Source: Sphingomonas sp. IW22
GTDB taxonomy: Bacteria > Pseudomonadota > Alphaproteobacteria > Sphingomonadales > Sphingomonadaceae
Direction: 5' to 3'
Length of the DNA stretch: 64,000 bases
Assembly: GCF_041321155.1 (NCBI RefSeq)
Contig: NZ_JBGGWB010000001.1
Location: 1,178,001 to 1,242,000 of the forward strand
The notes beneath the pieces were generated by a model. That model saw only the letters and a list, made by a program, of their open reading frames with translations. It did not search any database and had not been told where the DNA came from. Position 1 is the stretch's first letter, and each line of letters opens with the position of its first letter. The position numbers and the translations under genes were made by a program. Shown here piece by piece: positions 1 to 9,417 of the stretch.

Positions 1-1
1 A

Positions 2-46
2 AAGGCCGCGCTGGCGCTGATGAAGCTGCGCGAGCGATTTGCCTGA
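2..46 (+). CDS. C-terminal end of an unidentified protein (partial)
   Basis: Only the last 14 codons and a TGA (44-46) lie inside the window; they read KAALALMKLRERFA. Codon use fits the neighbours, with G/C-rich third positions, so this is plausibly the 3' end of a real gene. The residues do not identify a family. A regulator of the efflux operon downstream is one possibility, but nothing here shows it. Confidence 0.4.
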   Translation, partial: KAALALMKLRERFA

Positions 47-95
47 GCGAGCGTTCCGTAACGGCTGGTGACAAACTTTGCGACAAATCCAACCG

Positions 96-108
96 TTGCG
101 CATCGCAA
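96..108. promoter_or_regulatory. Candidate operator upstream of the RND efflux operon
   Basis: TTGCGCATCGCAA is a perfect 5-bp inverted repeat around a 3-nt centre. A further TTGCG copy lies at 78-82. The site is about 125 bp before the adaptor start, in the only non-coding stretch ahead of the operon. Repressors of such pumps (TetR/AcrR type) bind palindromes in this position. The regulator is not identified and the assignment is inferred from symmetry and location. Confidence 0.3.
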
Positions 109-232
109 TAAATCGGGCGACATAGCCGTTCGCCGGATCGGAGCGGTTGATCGCATTTGACCGTTCCGCGCCGGACCGTTGCTGCTCCCCCGCGGCTATC
201 CCTGTCCTGCCGCCAATTCCGGAAGGCCCGTC

Positions 233-1408
233 TTGCGAAGCACCCCCGCTCCCCTTTTGTCGTTGTGCCTGATTCTCGCCGCATGTTCGGGCGGTGGCGG
301 CGAAGCGGAAAAGGCCAAGGGCAAGGGGCGACAGGGACCGCCCGAAGTGGGCTTCGTGACGCTGCGCAATGAACGCGTGCCATTGGTCAACGAACTGGCG
401 GGCCGCACCGCTGCGTTCGAATCGAGCGAGGTTCGCCCGCAGGTATCAGGCATCCTTCAGGCGCGGCTGTTTACCGAGGGAAGCATCGTGCGAAAGGGCC
501 AGACGCTCTATCGCATCGACCCGCGCCTTTATCGTGCGGCGGTGGATGAGGCAGCGGCCAATGTCGCCAATGCCAAGGCGAACCGCACCGCCACAGCCAG
601 CCGCGCTGATCGCTTCCGCCCGCTGGCAGAAATCGAAGCGGTAGCGAAGCAGGACTATACCGACGCCGTTGCCGCCGCTAGCCAGGCGACCGCACAGGTC
701 CGCCAAGCCGAAGCACAGCTTGAGACGGCGCGCATCAACCTGAAATTCACCGACGTGCCCGCCCCGATCACCGGGCGCATCGGCCGCAGCCTGTTCACCA
801 CCGGCGCGCTGGTCACCGCCAACCAGGCCGAGCCGCTGACGATGATCCAGCGGCTGGACCCGATGTTCGTCGATATCCAGCAAAGCGCGTCCGAACTGCT
901 CCAGCTCCGCCGCGCGCTGGCAACGGACGGGGTCATCCCCTCTTCGGCCGAAGTGCGGCTGCGGCTCGAGGACGGCAGCGATTACGGACAGGTCGGCACC
1001 CTCCAGTTCGCAGAGGCGATGGTCGATCCCGCCACCGGCGCGGTCACGCTGCGCGCGCGCTTCCCCAATCCCGAGGGTATTTTGCTGCCCGGCATGTATG
1101 TCCGCGCCAGCTTCAGCCAGGCGACGGCACAGGAAGCCATTCTGGTGCCACAGGCCGGCGTTGCGCGCGACGCACGCGGCAATGCCACGGTGTTCGTGAT
1201 CGGTCCCGACAACAAGGCCGTGCAGCGCAAGGTGCGCGCGACGCGCACCATCGGCGACAAATGGCTGGTCACCGCCGGGCTTCGCGCGGGTGAGCGGGTA
1301 ATCACCGAGGGGCTGGCGAATGTCCGCGAGGGCGAAGTGGTCCGCCCGGTCGCCGCCGGATCGCCCCCGACCCAGGCGCCCGCCGGCGCGGCCCAGGCAA
1401 AGCGCTGA
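233..1408 (+). CDS. RND efflux periplasmic adaptor lipoprotein (AcrA/MexA family)
   Basis: Membrane fusion protein that bridges an inner-membrane RND pump to an outer-membrane channel in the periplasm. The TTG at 233 is chosen because GGAAGG (221-226) sits 6 nt upstream and the product then opens with a compact lipoprotein signal ending LAAC (Cys18). An upstream in-frame TTG at 179 would add 18 residues that spoil the signal. The 391-aa protein has the expected order: lipoyl/barrel strand (EVRPQVSGIL), alpha-hairpin coiled coil rich in Ala, Arg and Gln, second lipoyl half (PAPITGRIGRS), beta-barrel and membrane-proximal domain (PQAGVARD). The pump gene starts 10 bp downstream. The drug range cannot be read from the sequence. 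Confidence 0.9.
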   Translation: MRSTPAPLLSLCLILAACSGGGGEAEKAKGKGRQGPPEVGFVTLRNERVPLVNELAGRTAAFESSEVRPQVSGILQARLFTEGSIVRKGQTLYRIDPRLYRAAVDEAAANVANAKANRTATASRADRFRPLAEIEAVAKQDYTDAVAAASQATAQVRQAEAQLETARINLKFTDVPAPITGRIGRSLFTTGALVTANQAEPLTMIQRLDPMFVDIQQSASELLQLRRALATDGVIPSSAEVRLRLEDGSDYGQVGTLQFAEAMVDPATGAVTLRARFPNPEGILLPGMYVRASFSQATAQEAILVPQAGVARDARGNATVFVIGPDNKAVQRKVRATRTIGDKWLVTAGLRAGERVITEGLANVREGEVVRPVAAGSPPTQAPAGAAQAKR

Positions 1409-1418
1409 GTCCGCCGCC

Positions 1419-4400
1419 TTGATCTCGCGCATCTTCATTGATCGGCCCATTTTCGCCTGGGTCATCGCCATCGTCATCATGCTGGCGGGCATCGGCAGCA
1501 TCTTCACCCTGCCGATCGAACAATATCCCGACATTGCCCCGCCGCAGGTGAACATCCGCGCCACTTATCCGGGTGCGTCGGCGGAAATCCTCGAAAGTTC
1601 GGTGACGCAGATCATCGAACAGCAGCTGACGGGCATCGACGGGCTGATCTATTTCTCGTCCAGCTCCAGCTCGTCGGGGTCGGTGACGGTCACCGTCACC
1701 TTCGAAAAGGGCACCGATCCCGACATTGCCCAGGTTCAGGTCCAGAATCAGGTGCAACAGGCCATTCCCCGCCTGCCCGCACAGGTGCAGCAGCAGGGCC
1801 TGCGCGTGTCCAAGTCCAGTTCGGACTTCCTGATGGTCATCTCGGTCTATGACCAAAGCGACCGGACGACCGCGATCGACGTGGCGGATTATCTCGTCTC
1901 CAACCTTCAGGACCGGCTGGGCCGCGTGCAGGGTGTGGGCGACGTCAACGTGTTCGGCACCCAATATGCGATGCGCATCTGGCTGAACCCCTTTGCGCTA
2001 TCGTCCTATCAGCTGATGCCCAGCGACGTGACCGCCGCGATCGAGGCGCAGAATACGCAGGTCGCCGCCGGTCAAATCGGCCAGCAACCCGCCCCGCCGG
2101 GCCAGATGCTGAACGCCACCGTCACCGCGAAATCGCGCCTGACGACGCCGGAGGAATTCCGCCAGATCATCGTCAAGACCCAGACCGACGGGTCCAAGGT
2201 GCTGTTGCAGGATGTGGCGCGGGTCGAGCTGGGCGCGGAAAACTATACCGCCATCAGCCGCCTGAACGGCCACCCCGCCGCCGGTATCGCGATTCAGCTG
2301 GCACCGGGGGCCGACGCGCTGGAGACTGCCGAGCTGGTCAAGGCGGAAGTGGAGCGGCAGGCCCCGTCCTTCCCCCCCGGATATGAATACGCTTATCCGA
2401 ACGATTCGACCGCGTTCATCAAATTGTCGGTCGATGAAGTGGTCAAGACGCTGATCGAGGCGATCATCCTCGTCGTCATCGTCATGTTCGTCTTCCTGCA
2501 AAGCTGGCGCGCGACGCTGATCCCCGCGATTGCCGTGCCGGTGGTGCTGCTGGGCAGCTTTGCGGTGATGGCGATATTCGGATTCACCATCAACACGCTG
2601 ACGCTGTTCGGCTTGGTGCTGTCGATCGGTCTGCTCGTCGACGACGCGATCGTCGTGGTCGAGAATGTCGAGCGCGTGATGCACGACAACCCCGAAATGA
2701 CCCCGCGTGAGGCGACGATTCAGTCGATGGGCGAAATCCAGATCGCGCTGATCGCCATCGCACTGGTGCTGTCGGCCGTGTTTGCGCCGATGGCCTTTTT
2801 CGGCGGATCGGTGGGCGAGATTTATCGCCAGTTCTCGATCACCGTCATTTCGTCGATGATCCTGTCGGTGGTGGTCGCGCTGGTGCTGTCGCCGGCGCTG
2901 ACCTCCACGCTGCTCAAACGCCCCGATCCGAAGAAGCCGCGCGGTCGCGTGACCGGCTGGGTCGACAAGTTTGGCGAGAAGTTCAACAGCGGCTTTGACA
3001 AGACATCGCGCAAATATCGCGACGGTGTACGCTGGGTGTTCGGGCACCGGGTGCTGGCGCTGGCGGTCTATGCGCTGCTGGTGGGTGCGTTCGTGCTGGT
3101 CTTTTACGGCCTGCCGACCAGCTTCCTCCCCAACGAGGATCAGGGACGCGCCTCAATCCAGTACACGCTGCCCGCAGGTGCGACGCAGGAACGCACGCTG
3201 GCCGCCGCGCAGGAGATCGAGAAATATTTCCTCGGCCCCGCCAAGGAGAATGTCGCCGCCATCTATACGGTCAGCGGCTCCGGGCCCGGTGGCGCGGGGC
3301 AGAATGCGGGTCGCGGCTTCATCTCGCTTGCCCCGTGGGAAGAACGGCACGGTGCGGAAAACAGCGCCGATTCGATCACCCGGGCCGCGACCAAGGCGCT
3401 GTCGAACCTGCGCGATGTGCAATTCTTCGCGCTCAATCCGCCCCCGGTGCGGGGTCTGGGCCAGGCAGGCGGCTTCACGCTTCAGCTTTTGAACACCGGC
3501 GGGCTGGACCGTGAAGCCTTCCGCGCGCGCCGTGACGAACTGTTGGCGGCAGCGGCAGAGGACTCCAGCCTAGCCAATGTCCGCCAGAACGAATTGCCCG
3601 ATGTTCCGACGCTGGAAATCCAGCTCGATCAGGCGAAGCTGGGCGCGCTGGGCCTGTCCGCCAATCAGGTGGACCAGACGCTTTCGGCGGCGTGGGGCGG
3701 TGTTTACGTCAACGACTTTGTCGACCGCGGGCGCGTAAAGCGCGTCTATGTCCAGGGCGATGCCGGTTATCGCGCGCGTCCTGAGGACCTGACCAACTGG
3801 TTCGTGCGCGGCGCAAACGGGCAAATGGCACCGTTCAGCAGCTTTGCCACCGCAAAATGGGGCGTGGCGCCGGTCGTGCTGGCACGTTTCCAGGGCCAGC
3901 CCGCCTACCAGATCCAAGGCGAACCGGCACCGGGCGAAAGCTCTGGCACCGCGATGGACCGCATGGAGGCACTGGTCGGCCAGATGGAGGGGGTATCGGT
4001 CGCGTGGTCGGACCTGTCCTATCAGGAACGGCTGTCGGGTGGTCAGGCGCCGTTGCTCTACGGGCTGTCGATCCTGGTCGTGTTCCTGTGCCTGGCCGCG
4101 CTGTACGAAAGCTGGACGGTACCCTTCTCGGTGCTGCTGGTGGTTCCGCTGGGCCTGCTCGGCGCGGCGCTGGCGGTGTGGCTGCGCGGGCTTGAGAACG
4201 ACGTGTATTTCCAGGTCGGCCTGCTGACCACGATGGGTCTGTCGGCCAAGAACGCGATCCTGATCGTCGAATTCGCCGAACAGGCGGAACGAGAGGGCAT
4301 GAGCCCTGTCGAGGCATCGCTGGAGGCGGCGCGGCTGCGGCTTCGTCCGATCCTGATGACCAGCTTCGCCTTCATCTTCGGTGTCGTGCCGCTGGCAATC

Positions 4401-4613
4401 TCGACGGGCGCGGGCGCAGCGAGCCGAGTGGCGATCGGCACGGCGGTCATCGGCGGCATGGTTGCCGCGACGGTGCTGGCGATCTTCTTCGTGCCGCTGT
4501 TCTATGTGCTGGTCCGCAAGCTGTTCGGCGGCAAGGTACATGGCGCGGCAGAGGCGGATGCTCATCGCCGCGACCAGCGCGAACATGGTCTTGAAGGGGA
4601 GCCGAGCCTATGA
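1419..4613 (+). CDS. RND efflux pump permease, HAE1 family (AcrB/MexB-like)
   Basis: Proton-driven inner-membrane pump for hydrophobic and amphiphilic compounds. The protein is 1064 aa, close to AcrB (1049). The start is TTG at 1419, giving MISRIFIDRPIFAWVIAI, the classic HAE1 N-terminus with TM1. The TM4 proton-relay aspartates are D408-D409 (GLLVDDAIVVVENVERV) and the TM10 lysine is K944 (GLSAKNAILIVEFAE). Both large periplasmic porter/docking loops are present. The stop overlaps the next gene's ATG (ATGA, 4610-4613), so pump and channel are translationally coupled. Both the adaptor and the pump use TTG starts, which may keep expression low. Confidence 0.93.
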   Translation: MISRIFIDRPIFAWVIAIVIMLAGIGSIFTLPIEQYPDIAPPQVNIRATYPGASAEILESSVTQIIEQQLTGIDGLIYFSSSSSSSGSVTVTVTFEKGTDPDIAQVQVQNQVQQAIPRLPAQVQQQGLRVSKSSSDFLMVISVYDQSDRTTAIDVADYLVSNLQDRLGRVQGVGDVNVFGTQYAMRIWLNPFALSSYQLMPSDVTAAIEAQNTQVAAGQIGQQPAPPGQMLNATVTAKSRLTTPEEFRQIIVKTQTDGSKVLLQDVARVELGAENYTAISRLNGHPAAGIAIQLAPGADALETAELVKAEVERQAPSFPPGYEYAYPNDSTAFIKLSVDEVVKTLIEAIILVVIVMFVFLQSWRATLIPAIAVPVVLLGSFAVMAIFGFTINTLTLFGLVLSIGLLVDDAIVVVENVERVMHDNPEMTPREATIQSMGEIQIALIAIALVLSAVFAPMAFFGGSVGEIYRQFSITVISSMILSVVVALVLSPALTSTLLKRPDPKKPRGRVTGWVDKFGEKFNSGFDKTSRKYRDGVRWVFGHRVLALAVYALLVGAFVLVFYGLPTSFLPNEDQGRASIQYTLPAGATQERTLAAAQEIEKYFLGPAKENVAAIYTVSGSGPGGAGQNAGRGFISLAPWEERHGAENSADSITRAATKALSNLRDVQFFALNPPPVRGLGQAGGFTLQLLNTGGLDREAFRARRDELLAAAAEDSSLANVRQNELPDVPTLEIQLDQAKLGALGLSANQVDQTLSAAWGGVYVNDFVDRGRVKRVYVQGDAGYRARPEDLTNWFVRGANGQMAPFSSFATAKWGVAPVVLARFQGQPAYQIQGEPAPGESSGTAMDRMEALVGQMEGVSVAWSDLSYQERLSGGQAPLLYGLSILVVFLCLAALYESWTVPFSVLLVVPLGLLGAALAVWLRGLENDVYFQVGLLTTMGLSAKNAILIVEFAEQAEREGMSPVEASLEAARLRLRPILMTSFAFIFGVVPLAISTGAGAASRVAIGTAVIGGMVAATVLAIFFVPLFYVLVRKLFGGKVHGAAEADAHRRDQREHGLEGEPSL

Positions 4614-6094
4614 TCCGCCGTCTCACCTCGCTGACGCTGCCCGCGCTGGCGCTGACCGCATGCAGCCTTGCGCCGACCTATGAACGGCCAAGCCCTGCCG
4701 TGCCGCCCGCGTTTCCGACAATACCCGGTGGGGACCAGCCGCCGCTGCCGCCGACCGGCGCGCAGATGGTCACCTATCAACAGGTGTTCCGCGATGCGCG
4801 GCTCCAGTCGGTGATCGGGCGTGCGCTGGCCAATAATCAGAATCTGCAGGTCGCGCTGGCCAATGTGCGGCAGGCGCGCGGGCAGTTGCGCCTTGCGCGG
4901 TCCGAATTCCTCCCGGCTTTCGACGCTTCCGTCGGCGGCTCCATCGCGCGAAACCGGGGCGCGGCGCAGGGGCTTGGCGCCAATGGCGGCAGCGTCAGCG
5001 AGCAATATAGCGCGCAGATGGGCCTCAGCGCGTTCGAGATCGACCTGTTCGGGCGCATCCAGTCACAGTCCGACGCCGCACTGGCCGAATATCTGGGTAC
5101 GGTGGCGGGCGTTCGCGCGGCCCGGCTGTCGCTGGTCGCGGAAACGGCCAGTACCTATTACACGCTGGCGACCGACCGCAGCCTGCTGGCCATCGCGCGC
5201 GACACGATGGCGAGTGCGGAGCGGACCGTCTCACTGACCGGCGCGCGCGTGCGGGGCGGCATCGCCGCGCGCACCGACCTTCGCCAGGCGGAAACGGTGC
5301 TGCGTCAGGCGCAGGCCGATCTGGCGGACCTGACGGCGCTGGTGCAGCAGGATCGCAACGCGCTGGAACTGCTGGTCGGCGCGCCGGTGACCGATGCGGA
5401 ATTGCCGCCGGCGATCGAGACGGCAGAGCCGCTGATCGCCGATGTGCCCGCCAATCTGGATTCGCGCATTCTGCTGGCGCGTCCCGATGTCGTTCAGGCC
5501 GAATATACGCTGCGTGCCGCCAACGCCCGGATCGGTGCAGCCCGCGCGGCCTTTTTCCCGACGATCAGCCTGACCGGTCTGGTCGGCTTTGCCAGCAATG
5601 CGCTGAGTTCGCTGTTCAGTGGCGACCGGCTGATCTGGAACGCGGGCGGCACCGGCAACATCCCGATTTTTCAGGGCGGCGCGCTGCGCGGTAATCTGGA
5701 GAGTGTTGAGGCGCAGCGCGATGCCGCCGTCGCCCAATATCGCCGCGCGATTCAAGTGGCGTTCCGCGAAGTGTCCGATGCGCTGGCCCGCCGCGCGGTG
5801 ATTGCCGATCAGGTGGCGGCGCAGCAAGGGCTGCTCGACGCTGCGTCGGACAGCTTCCGTCTGTCGGAAGCGCGGTATCGTGAAGGGATCGACCCGTTCC
5901 TGACGACGCTGGATGCCCAGCGCACGCTGTATTCGGCACGCCGCGCGCTGGCGTCGGCGCGGCTGGTGCGTGCCAATAATCTGGTGGAGCTGTATCGCTC
6001 GCTGGGCGGCGGCGATCTGGTACCCGAAGCGGTCGACGGCCCGCCTGAACCGCCCCGCGCGGGTGAGGCGCTTCGCCCCGGCAATCGTCCATAA
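4610..6094 (+). CDS. Outer-membrane efflux channel lipoprotein (OprM/NodT family)
   Basis: Trimeric TolC-like exit duct of the tripartite pump. The 494-aa protein starts with a lipoprotein signal ending LTAC (Cys18) followed by SLAPTYERP, typical of OprM/NodT channels. Two OEP repeats follow, each with long Ala/Arg/Gln-rich helices (ANVRQARGQLRLARSEFLP near 85-105, then LRAANARIGAARAAFFPTISLTG near 302-324). The start overlaps the pump stop by 4 bp. It is the last gene of the operon; a hairpin lies just beyond the stop. The tail is Pro-rich and probably disordered. Confidence 0.92.
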   Translation: MIRRLTSLTLPALALTACSLAPTYERPSPAVPPAFPTIPGGDQPPLPPTGAQMVTYQQVFRDARLQSVIGRALANNQNLQVALANVRQARGQLRLARSEFLPAFDASVGGSIARNRGAAQGLGANGGSVSEQYSAQMGLSAFEIDLFGRIQSQSDAALAEYLGTVAGVRAARLSLVAETASTYYTLATDRSLLAIARDTMASAERTVSLTGARVRGGIAARTDLRQAETVLRQAQADLADLTALVQQDRNALELLVGAPVTDAELPPAIETAEPLIADVPANLDSRILLARPDVVQAEYTLRAANARIGAARAAFFPTISLTGLVGFASNALSSLFSGDRLIWNAGGTGNIPIFQGGALRGNLESVEAQRDAAVAQYRRAIQVAFREVSDALARRAVIADQVAAQQGLLDAASDSFRLSEARYREGIDPFLTTLDAQRTLYSARRALASARLVRANNLVELYRSLGGGDLVPEAVDGPPEPPRAGEALRPGNRP

Positions 6095-6099
6095 AAAAA

Positions 6100-6120
6100 G
6101 GGGCGGGTCATCCCCGCCCC
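6100..6120 (-). terminator. Rho-independent terminator of the M16/small-protein operon
   Basis: GGGGCGGG (6100-6107) pairs with CCCGCCCC (6113-6120) around a 5-nt loop. Read on the minus strand the hairpin is followed by seven T residues (complement of 6093-6099), the standard intrinsic terminator layout. On the plus strand it lacks a T-tract but may still end the efflux operon, so it could act in both directions. Confidence 0.8.
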
Positions 6121-6142
6121 CTGTCCATTCCAGGTTATCCGT

Positions 6143-6439
6143 TCAGGCGCGCGTGCCCGTCAGCGGGAAGCTGCCGAACGCGCCGGCGGTCACCTGACCA
6201 TCCATCGTGTCGCCCGAAACCGTTGCCTGGCAGTCCAGTGTCATCGGCATGGGGACACTGATGTCCATCTTCCACGTCATGGTGTCACCCGCGACGGTGC
6301 CATTGACCTGGCTGGTGCCCATGCCGCCCGAAAAGGTACCCGAAAAGCTGTCGCCCGCGCTCTGCACGTCCAGCATCGCCTGCTGATCGCCCAGCGGCGA
6401 CTTGACCGTCACATTCCACTTGCCGTCGACATTCGCCAT
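6143..6439 (-). CDS. Small beta-rich protein of unknown function coupled to the M16 peptidase
   Basis: Encodes 98 aa with no signal peptide. The pattern is alternating Gly/Thr/Asp-rich strands (GKWNVTVKSPLGDQQAML, GDSFSGTFSGGMGTSQVNGTVAGDTMTWKMDI), suggesting a small beta-barrel or sandwich. The ATG at 6439 is preferred because GGAG lies 8 nt upstream; the GTG at 6448 overlaps that ribosome site. The gene begins 12 bp after the M16 peptidase stop and ends at a strong terminator, so the two form one transcript. I do not recognise a characterised family and assign no function. Confidence 0.8.
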   Translation of the reverse strand: MANVDGKWNVTVKSPLGDQQAMLDVQSAGDSFSGTFSGGMGTSQVNGTVAGDTMTWKMDISVPMPMTLDCQATVSGDTMDGQVTAGAFGSFPLTGTRA

Positions 6440-6451
6440 CGCATCCACTCC

Positions 6452-9301
6452 TTAATTGGCCGCGGCGCGGGTGCCGCCGGCCGGGGCTGGCACCACCTCA
6501 ACGGGCAGGCCAAGGCTGTCAAGCTGGCCCCGGACCTTCGCGGCATCGCCCACGACCACCCAAACGAACTTGTCGGGGTCGAGTGCCGCCCTTGCCGCAG
6601 CGTCAAGTTGCTGCGGGGTCAGCGCGCGATATTTTTGCGCGATGGTGTCGTAATAATCGTCGGGGCGGCCGAACAGGTCGTTCGTCTCCATCGCCGCCAG
6701 CACGCGCGCGCCGGTTTCGAAATTGCCCGCCAGTTCGCGAGTCTCACCCTCGATGGTGCGAGTGAACTCCCCGGCGGTCACACCCTTTTGACCCAGAAAA
6801 CCGCCAATCTCCTGACGCAGGGAGGCGAGTGCCGGGCCGGTCTTGTCAGCCTGAACCGGGGCGTTGATCGTATAGGGGACCGCGCGTTCCATCCGCTGGA
6901 AGCCACCGCCTGCGCCATAGGACCAACCCTTGGCTTCCCGCAGGTCCATGTTGATCCGGCTGAGGAAGCCGGAACCCAGCACTTCGTTAGCGGCAAAGAC
7001 GGGCAACAGCTCCGCGCGCGGGTCGAGCGACGTCAATTGTGCCGCCGTGATCAGCGACTGGGGCGAATCGGGCCGGTCGATCAGGACGATCCGGGGGCTG
7101 CTGGCCGTGGCGGCAGCGGCGACGGCGGGCTTCACTCCCGCAGAGCCGGTCGCGCGCCAGTCGCCGAGCGCCTTTTCCAGCGCGCCGCGCACTTCCGCGA
7201 TTGGACGGTCGCTGACAACGAAGATCCGCGCCTTGTCGGGGCGCAGCCAGGCTTGCTGGAACGCGATCAGATCGGCGCGCGTGGCGCCCTTGACCGCCAC
7301 CGGATCGCCGGTGCCGCCCGCCAGCTTGGCATAGGGCGACGCGGCACCATAGACGAGACGCGGCAACATGCGCTGCGCCAGTCCGCTGGGGTTGGTCATT
7401 TCCGCCCCGATCCGTGCCAGCGTCTGACCGCGCACCCGCTCTACCTCAGCCGGCGCGAATGCGGGGTTGCGGATCACATCGCCCAGCAGCGCGATGGCGG
7501 CGTCCAGATTGGCGCTGGGCGCGGAGATGCCAACGCGGCTGCGATCGGGGTCGTTGGTGGTGAACAGCTGCGCGCCCAGCCGCTCCTGCGCTTCCGACAG
7601 GGCAACCGCATCGCGATTTGCCGTGCCCTCGTCGATCACCGCCAGCGTCAGATTGCCCAGGCCCAGCTTGTCGGCGGGGTCGGCGATGATGCCTGCGTCA
7701 AAGCTGACGACCGCGCGCGTGACCGGCACCGCGCTCTGGCGGGCATAGACCAGCTCGATGCCGTTCGACAGCTTTGCACGCTCGACCGACGGAAATGCGA
7801 TGTCGCGCACTTCGCCCACCACCGGGATCGCGCCGCGCTTCCCCTGTGCGGGGCCGTCGGCGGACGCGGGCTGGGGTGCGGCATTGTTGCCGGGCGTAGT
7901 CGCCGGAGCGCCACCAACCTCTGCATAAGCCTCTCGCTGGCCATTCGCGACGGTCAACGAATAGGCCGGGCGGGACAGCCATTTGACACTGGCGGCCTTT
8001 ACCGCATCCGGCGTCGCGGCGGCCAGCGCGGCCAGTTCGCGCTTGTAGAAATCGGGGTCGCCCGCGAACAAAAGGCCCGACGCCAGCGTCCCCGCCTTGC
8101 CATAGCCGCCGCCGACCGATTCAAGCCCTGCCAGCCGGCTGGAAATGGCGGTGGTAGCCACGCGGCGCACCTCGTCCTCGGTCGGGCCGGTCTTCAGATA
8201 ATCGGCGATCACCGCGTCCAGCTTTTGCGCGGCGACATCGGCATCGACGCCGGGGCGCACGTCGACCACCAGGCCGAAAATGCCGACCTGCGTCAGCGAC
8301 TGGTTATAGGCCTGAACCCCAACCGCCACGCGCGCCTTGCGCACCAGTTCATTTTCCAGCCGCGAACTGGCAAGGCCGCCCAGCGCCCCAGCCGCCACGT
8401 CCAGTAATTGCGCGTCGCCATCGCGAAGGCCGGGCACCGCCCACATCCGGTACAGGCGCGTGGTCGCCACGCGGTCGTGGATCGTTTCCACCACCGGCGC
8501 GGGCAGCGTCGGCACGGGCGCTGGCGGTGCCTTGACCTCTGGTCCGCGCGGGATGCCGCCGAAATATTTCTCCATCAGCGGGCGCGCGGTCGCCACGTCG
8601 ATATCGCCCGCCAGCGCGATCACCGCGTTGTTCGGCCCGTAATAGCTGCGGAACCAGGTCTTCACGTCGGCAAGGCTGGCCGCCTGAAGATCCGCCATCG
8701 AGCCGATGGTCGAGTGGTGATAGGGGTGACCGACCGGGAACAGCCCCTCGCTCATCTTGTAGCGGACCAGGCCATAGGGCTGGTTGTCGCCCTGACGCTT
8801 CTCATTCTGCACGACGCCGCGTTGCTCATCCAGCACCCCTTGCGTCACCGCGCCGAGCAGATGGCCCATGCGGTCGCTTTCCATGAAAAGCGCGCGGTCC
8901 AGCGCAGCCCGTGGCACGGTTTCGAAATAGTTGGTGCGGTCGAAACTGGTCGTGCCGTTCATGTCGGTGGCCCCGGCAGAGCGCATCGGTTCGAAGAAAT
9001 CGCCGGGGACGTTTTCGGTGCCGTTGAACATCAGATGTTCGAACAGATGGGCAAAGCCGGTCTTGCCCTTCGGCTCATGCTTGGACCCGACATCGTACCA
9101 GACCGACACCGCGACGACCGGCGCCTTACGATCGGTATGCACCAGCACGCGCAGGCCGTTGTCCAGCGTGAACGTCTCATACGGGATGTCGACCGATTTG
9201 ATCAGGTCGGCCACCGGCGCGGGCGCGGGTTGCGCCTGACGGGCGAAAGCGGGCGCGGCGAGCGCGCAGGCGGCGGCACTGATCAGCAGAAAGGCACGCA
9301 T
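6452..9301 (-). CDS. M16 (pitrilysin/insulinase) family zinc metallopeptidase, exported
   Basis: Predicted periplasmic protease of 949 aa with an N-terminal signal peptide (MRAFLLISAAACALAAPAFA). The inverted zinc motif HXXEH is intact at 85-89 (HLFEH), with the downstream Glu region in NEKRQGDNQ. The protein carries tandem M16 halves; the C-terminal half (from about residue 500) lacks a second HXXEH, as is normal for the non-catalytic half of the chamber. Likely role: degradation of short peptides in the envelope. It starts divergently from the asparaginase gene and is followed by the 98-aa gene. Confidence 0.92.
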   Translation of the reverse strand: MRAFLLISAAACALAAPAFARQAQPAPAPVADLIKSVDIPYETFTLDNGLRVLVHTDRKAPVVAVSVWYDVGSKHEPKGKTGFAHLFEHLMFNGTENVPGDFFEPMRSAGATDMNGTTSFDRTNYFETVPRAALDRALFMESDRMGHLLGAVTQGVLDEQRGVVQNEKRQGDNQPYGLVRYKMSEGLFPVGHPYHHSTIGSMADLQAASLADVKTWFRSYYGPNNAVIALAGDIDVATARPLMEKYFGGIPRGPEVKAPPAPVPTLPAPVVETIHDRVATTRLYRMWAVPGLRDGDAQLLDVAAGALGGLASSRLENELVRKARVAVGVQAYNQSLTQVGIFGLVVDVRPGVDADVAAQKLDAVIADYLKTGPTEDEVRRVATTAISSRLAGLESVGGGYGKAGTLASGLLFAGDPDFYKRELAALAAATPDAVKAASVKWLSRPAYSLTVANGQREAYAEVGGAPATTPGNNAAPQPASADGPAQGKRGAIPVVGEVRDIAFPSVERAKLSNGIELVYARQSAVPVTRAVVSFDAGIIADPADKLGLGNLTLAVIDEGTANRDAVALSEAQERLGAQLFTTNDPDRSRVGISAPSANLDAAIALLGDVIRNPAFAPAEVERVRGQTLARIGAEMTNPSGLAQRMLPRLVYGAASPYAKLAGGTGDPVAVKGATRADLIAFQQAWLRPDKARIFVVSDRPIAEVRGALEKALGDWRATGSAGVKPAVAAAATASSPRIVLIDRPDSPQSLITAAQLTSLDPRAELLPVFAANEVLGSGFLSRINMDLREAKGWSYGAGGGFQRMERAVPYTINAPVQADKTGPALASLRQEIGGFLGQKGVTAGEFTRTIEGETRELAGNFETGARVLAAMETNDLFGRPDDYYDTIAQKYRALTPQQLDAAARAALDPDKFVWVVVGDAAKVRGQLDSLGLPVEVVPAPAGGTRAAAN

Positions 9302-9417
9302 TCGGGCTTATGCTCCAGAAAGTTACGGAGGAGACGATAGCGTGCGGTGAAACGGGTGCAAGCCGCGTCGCTTTCTGGCAAGGGCGCGCGCATCCAACCT
9401 TTTCGTCGAGGTTCGCC

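Noticed and set aside
6608..8407. 599-codon open frame on the plus strand opposite the M16 protease
   Set aside because: It is an antisense shadow of a high-G+C gene: rich in Arg, Gly, His and Gln with no family motif, while the minus-strand frame has an intact HXXEH and signal peptide.
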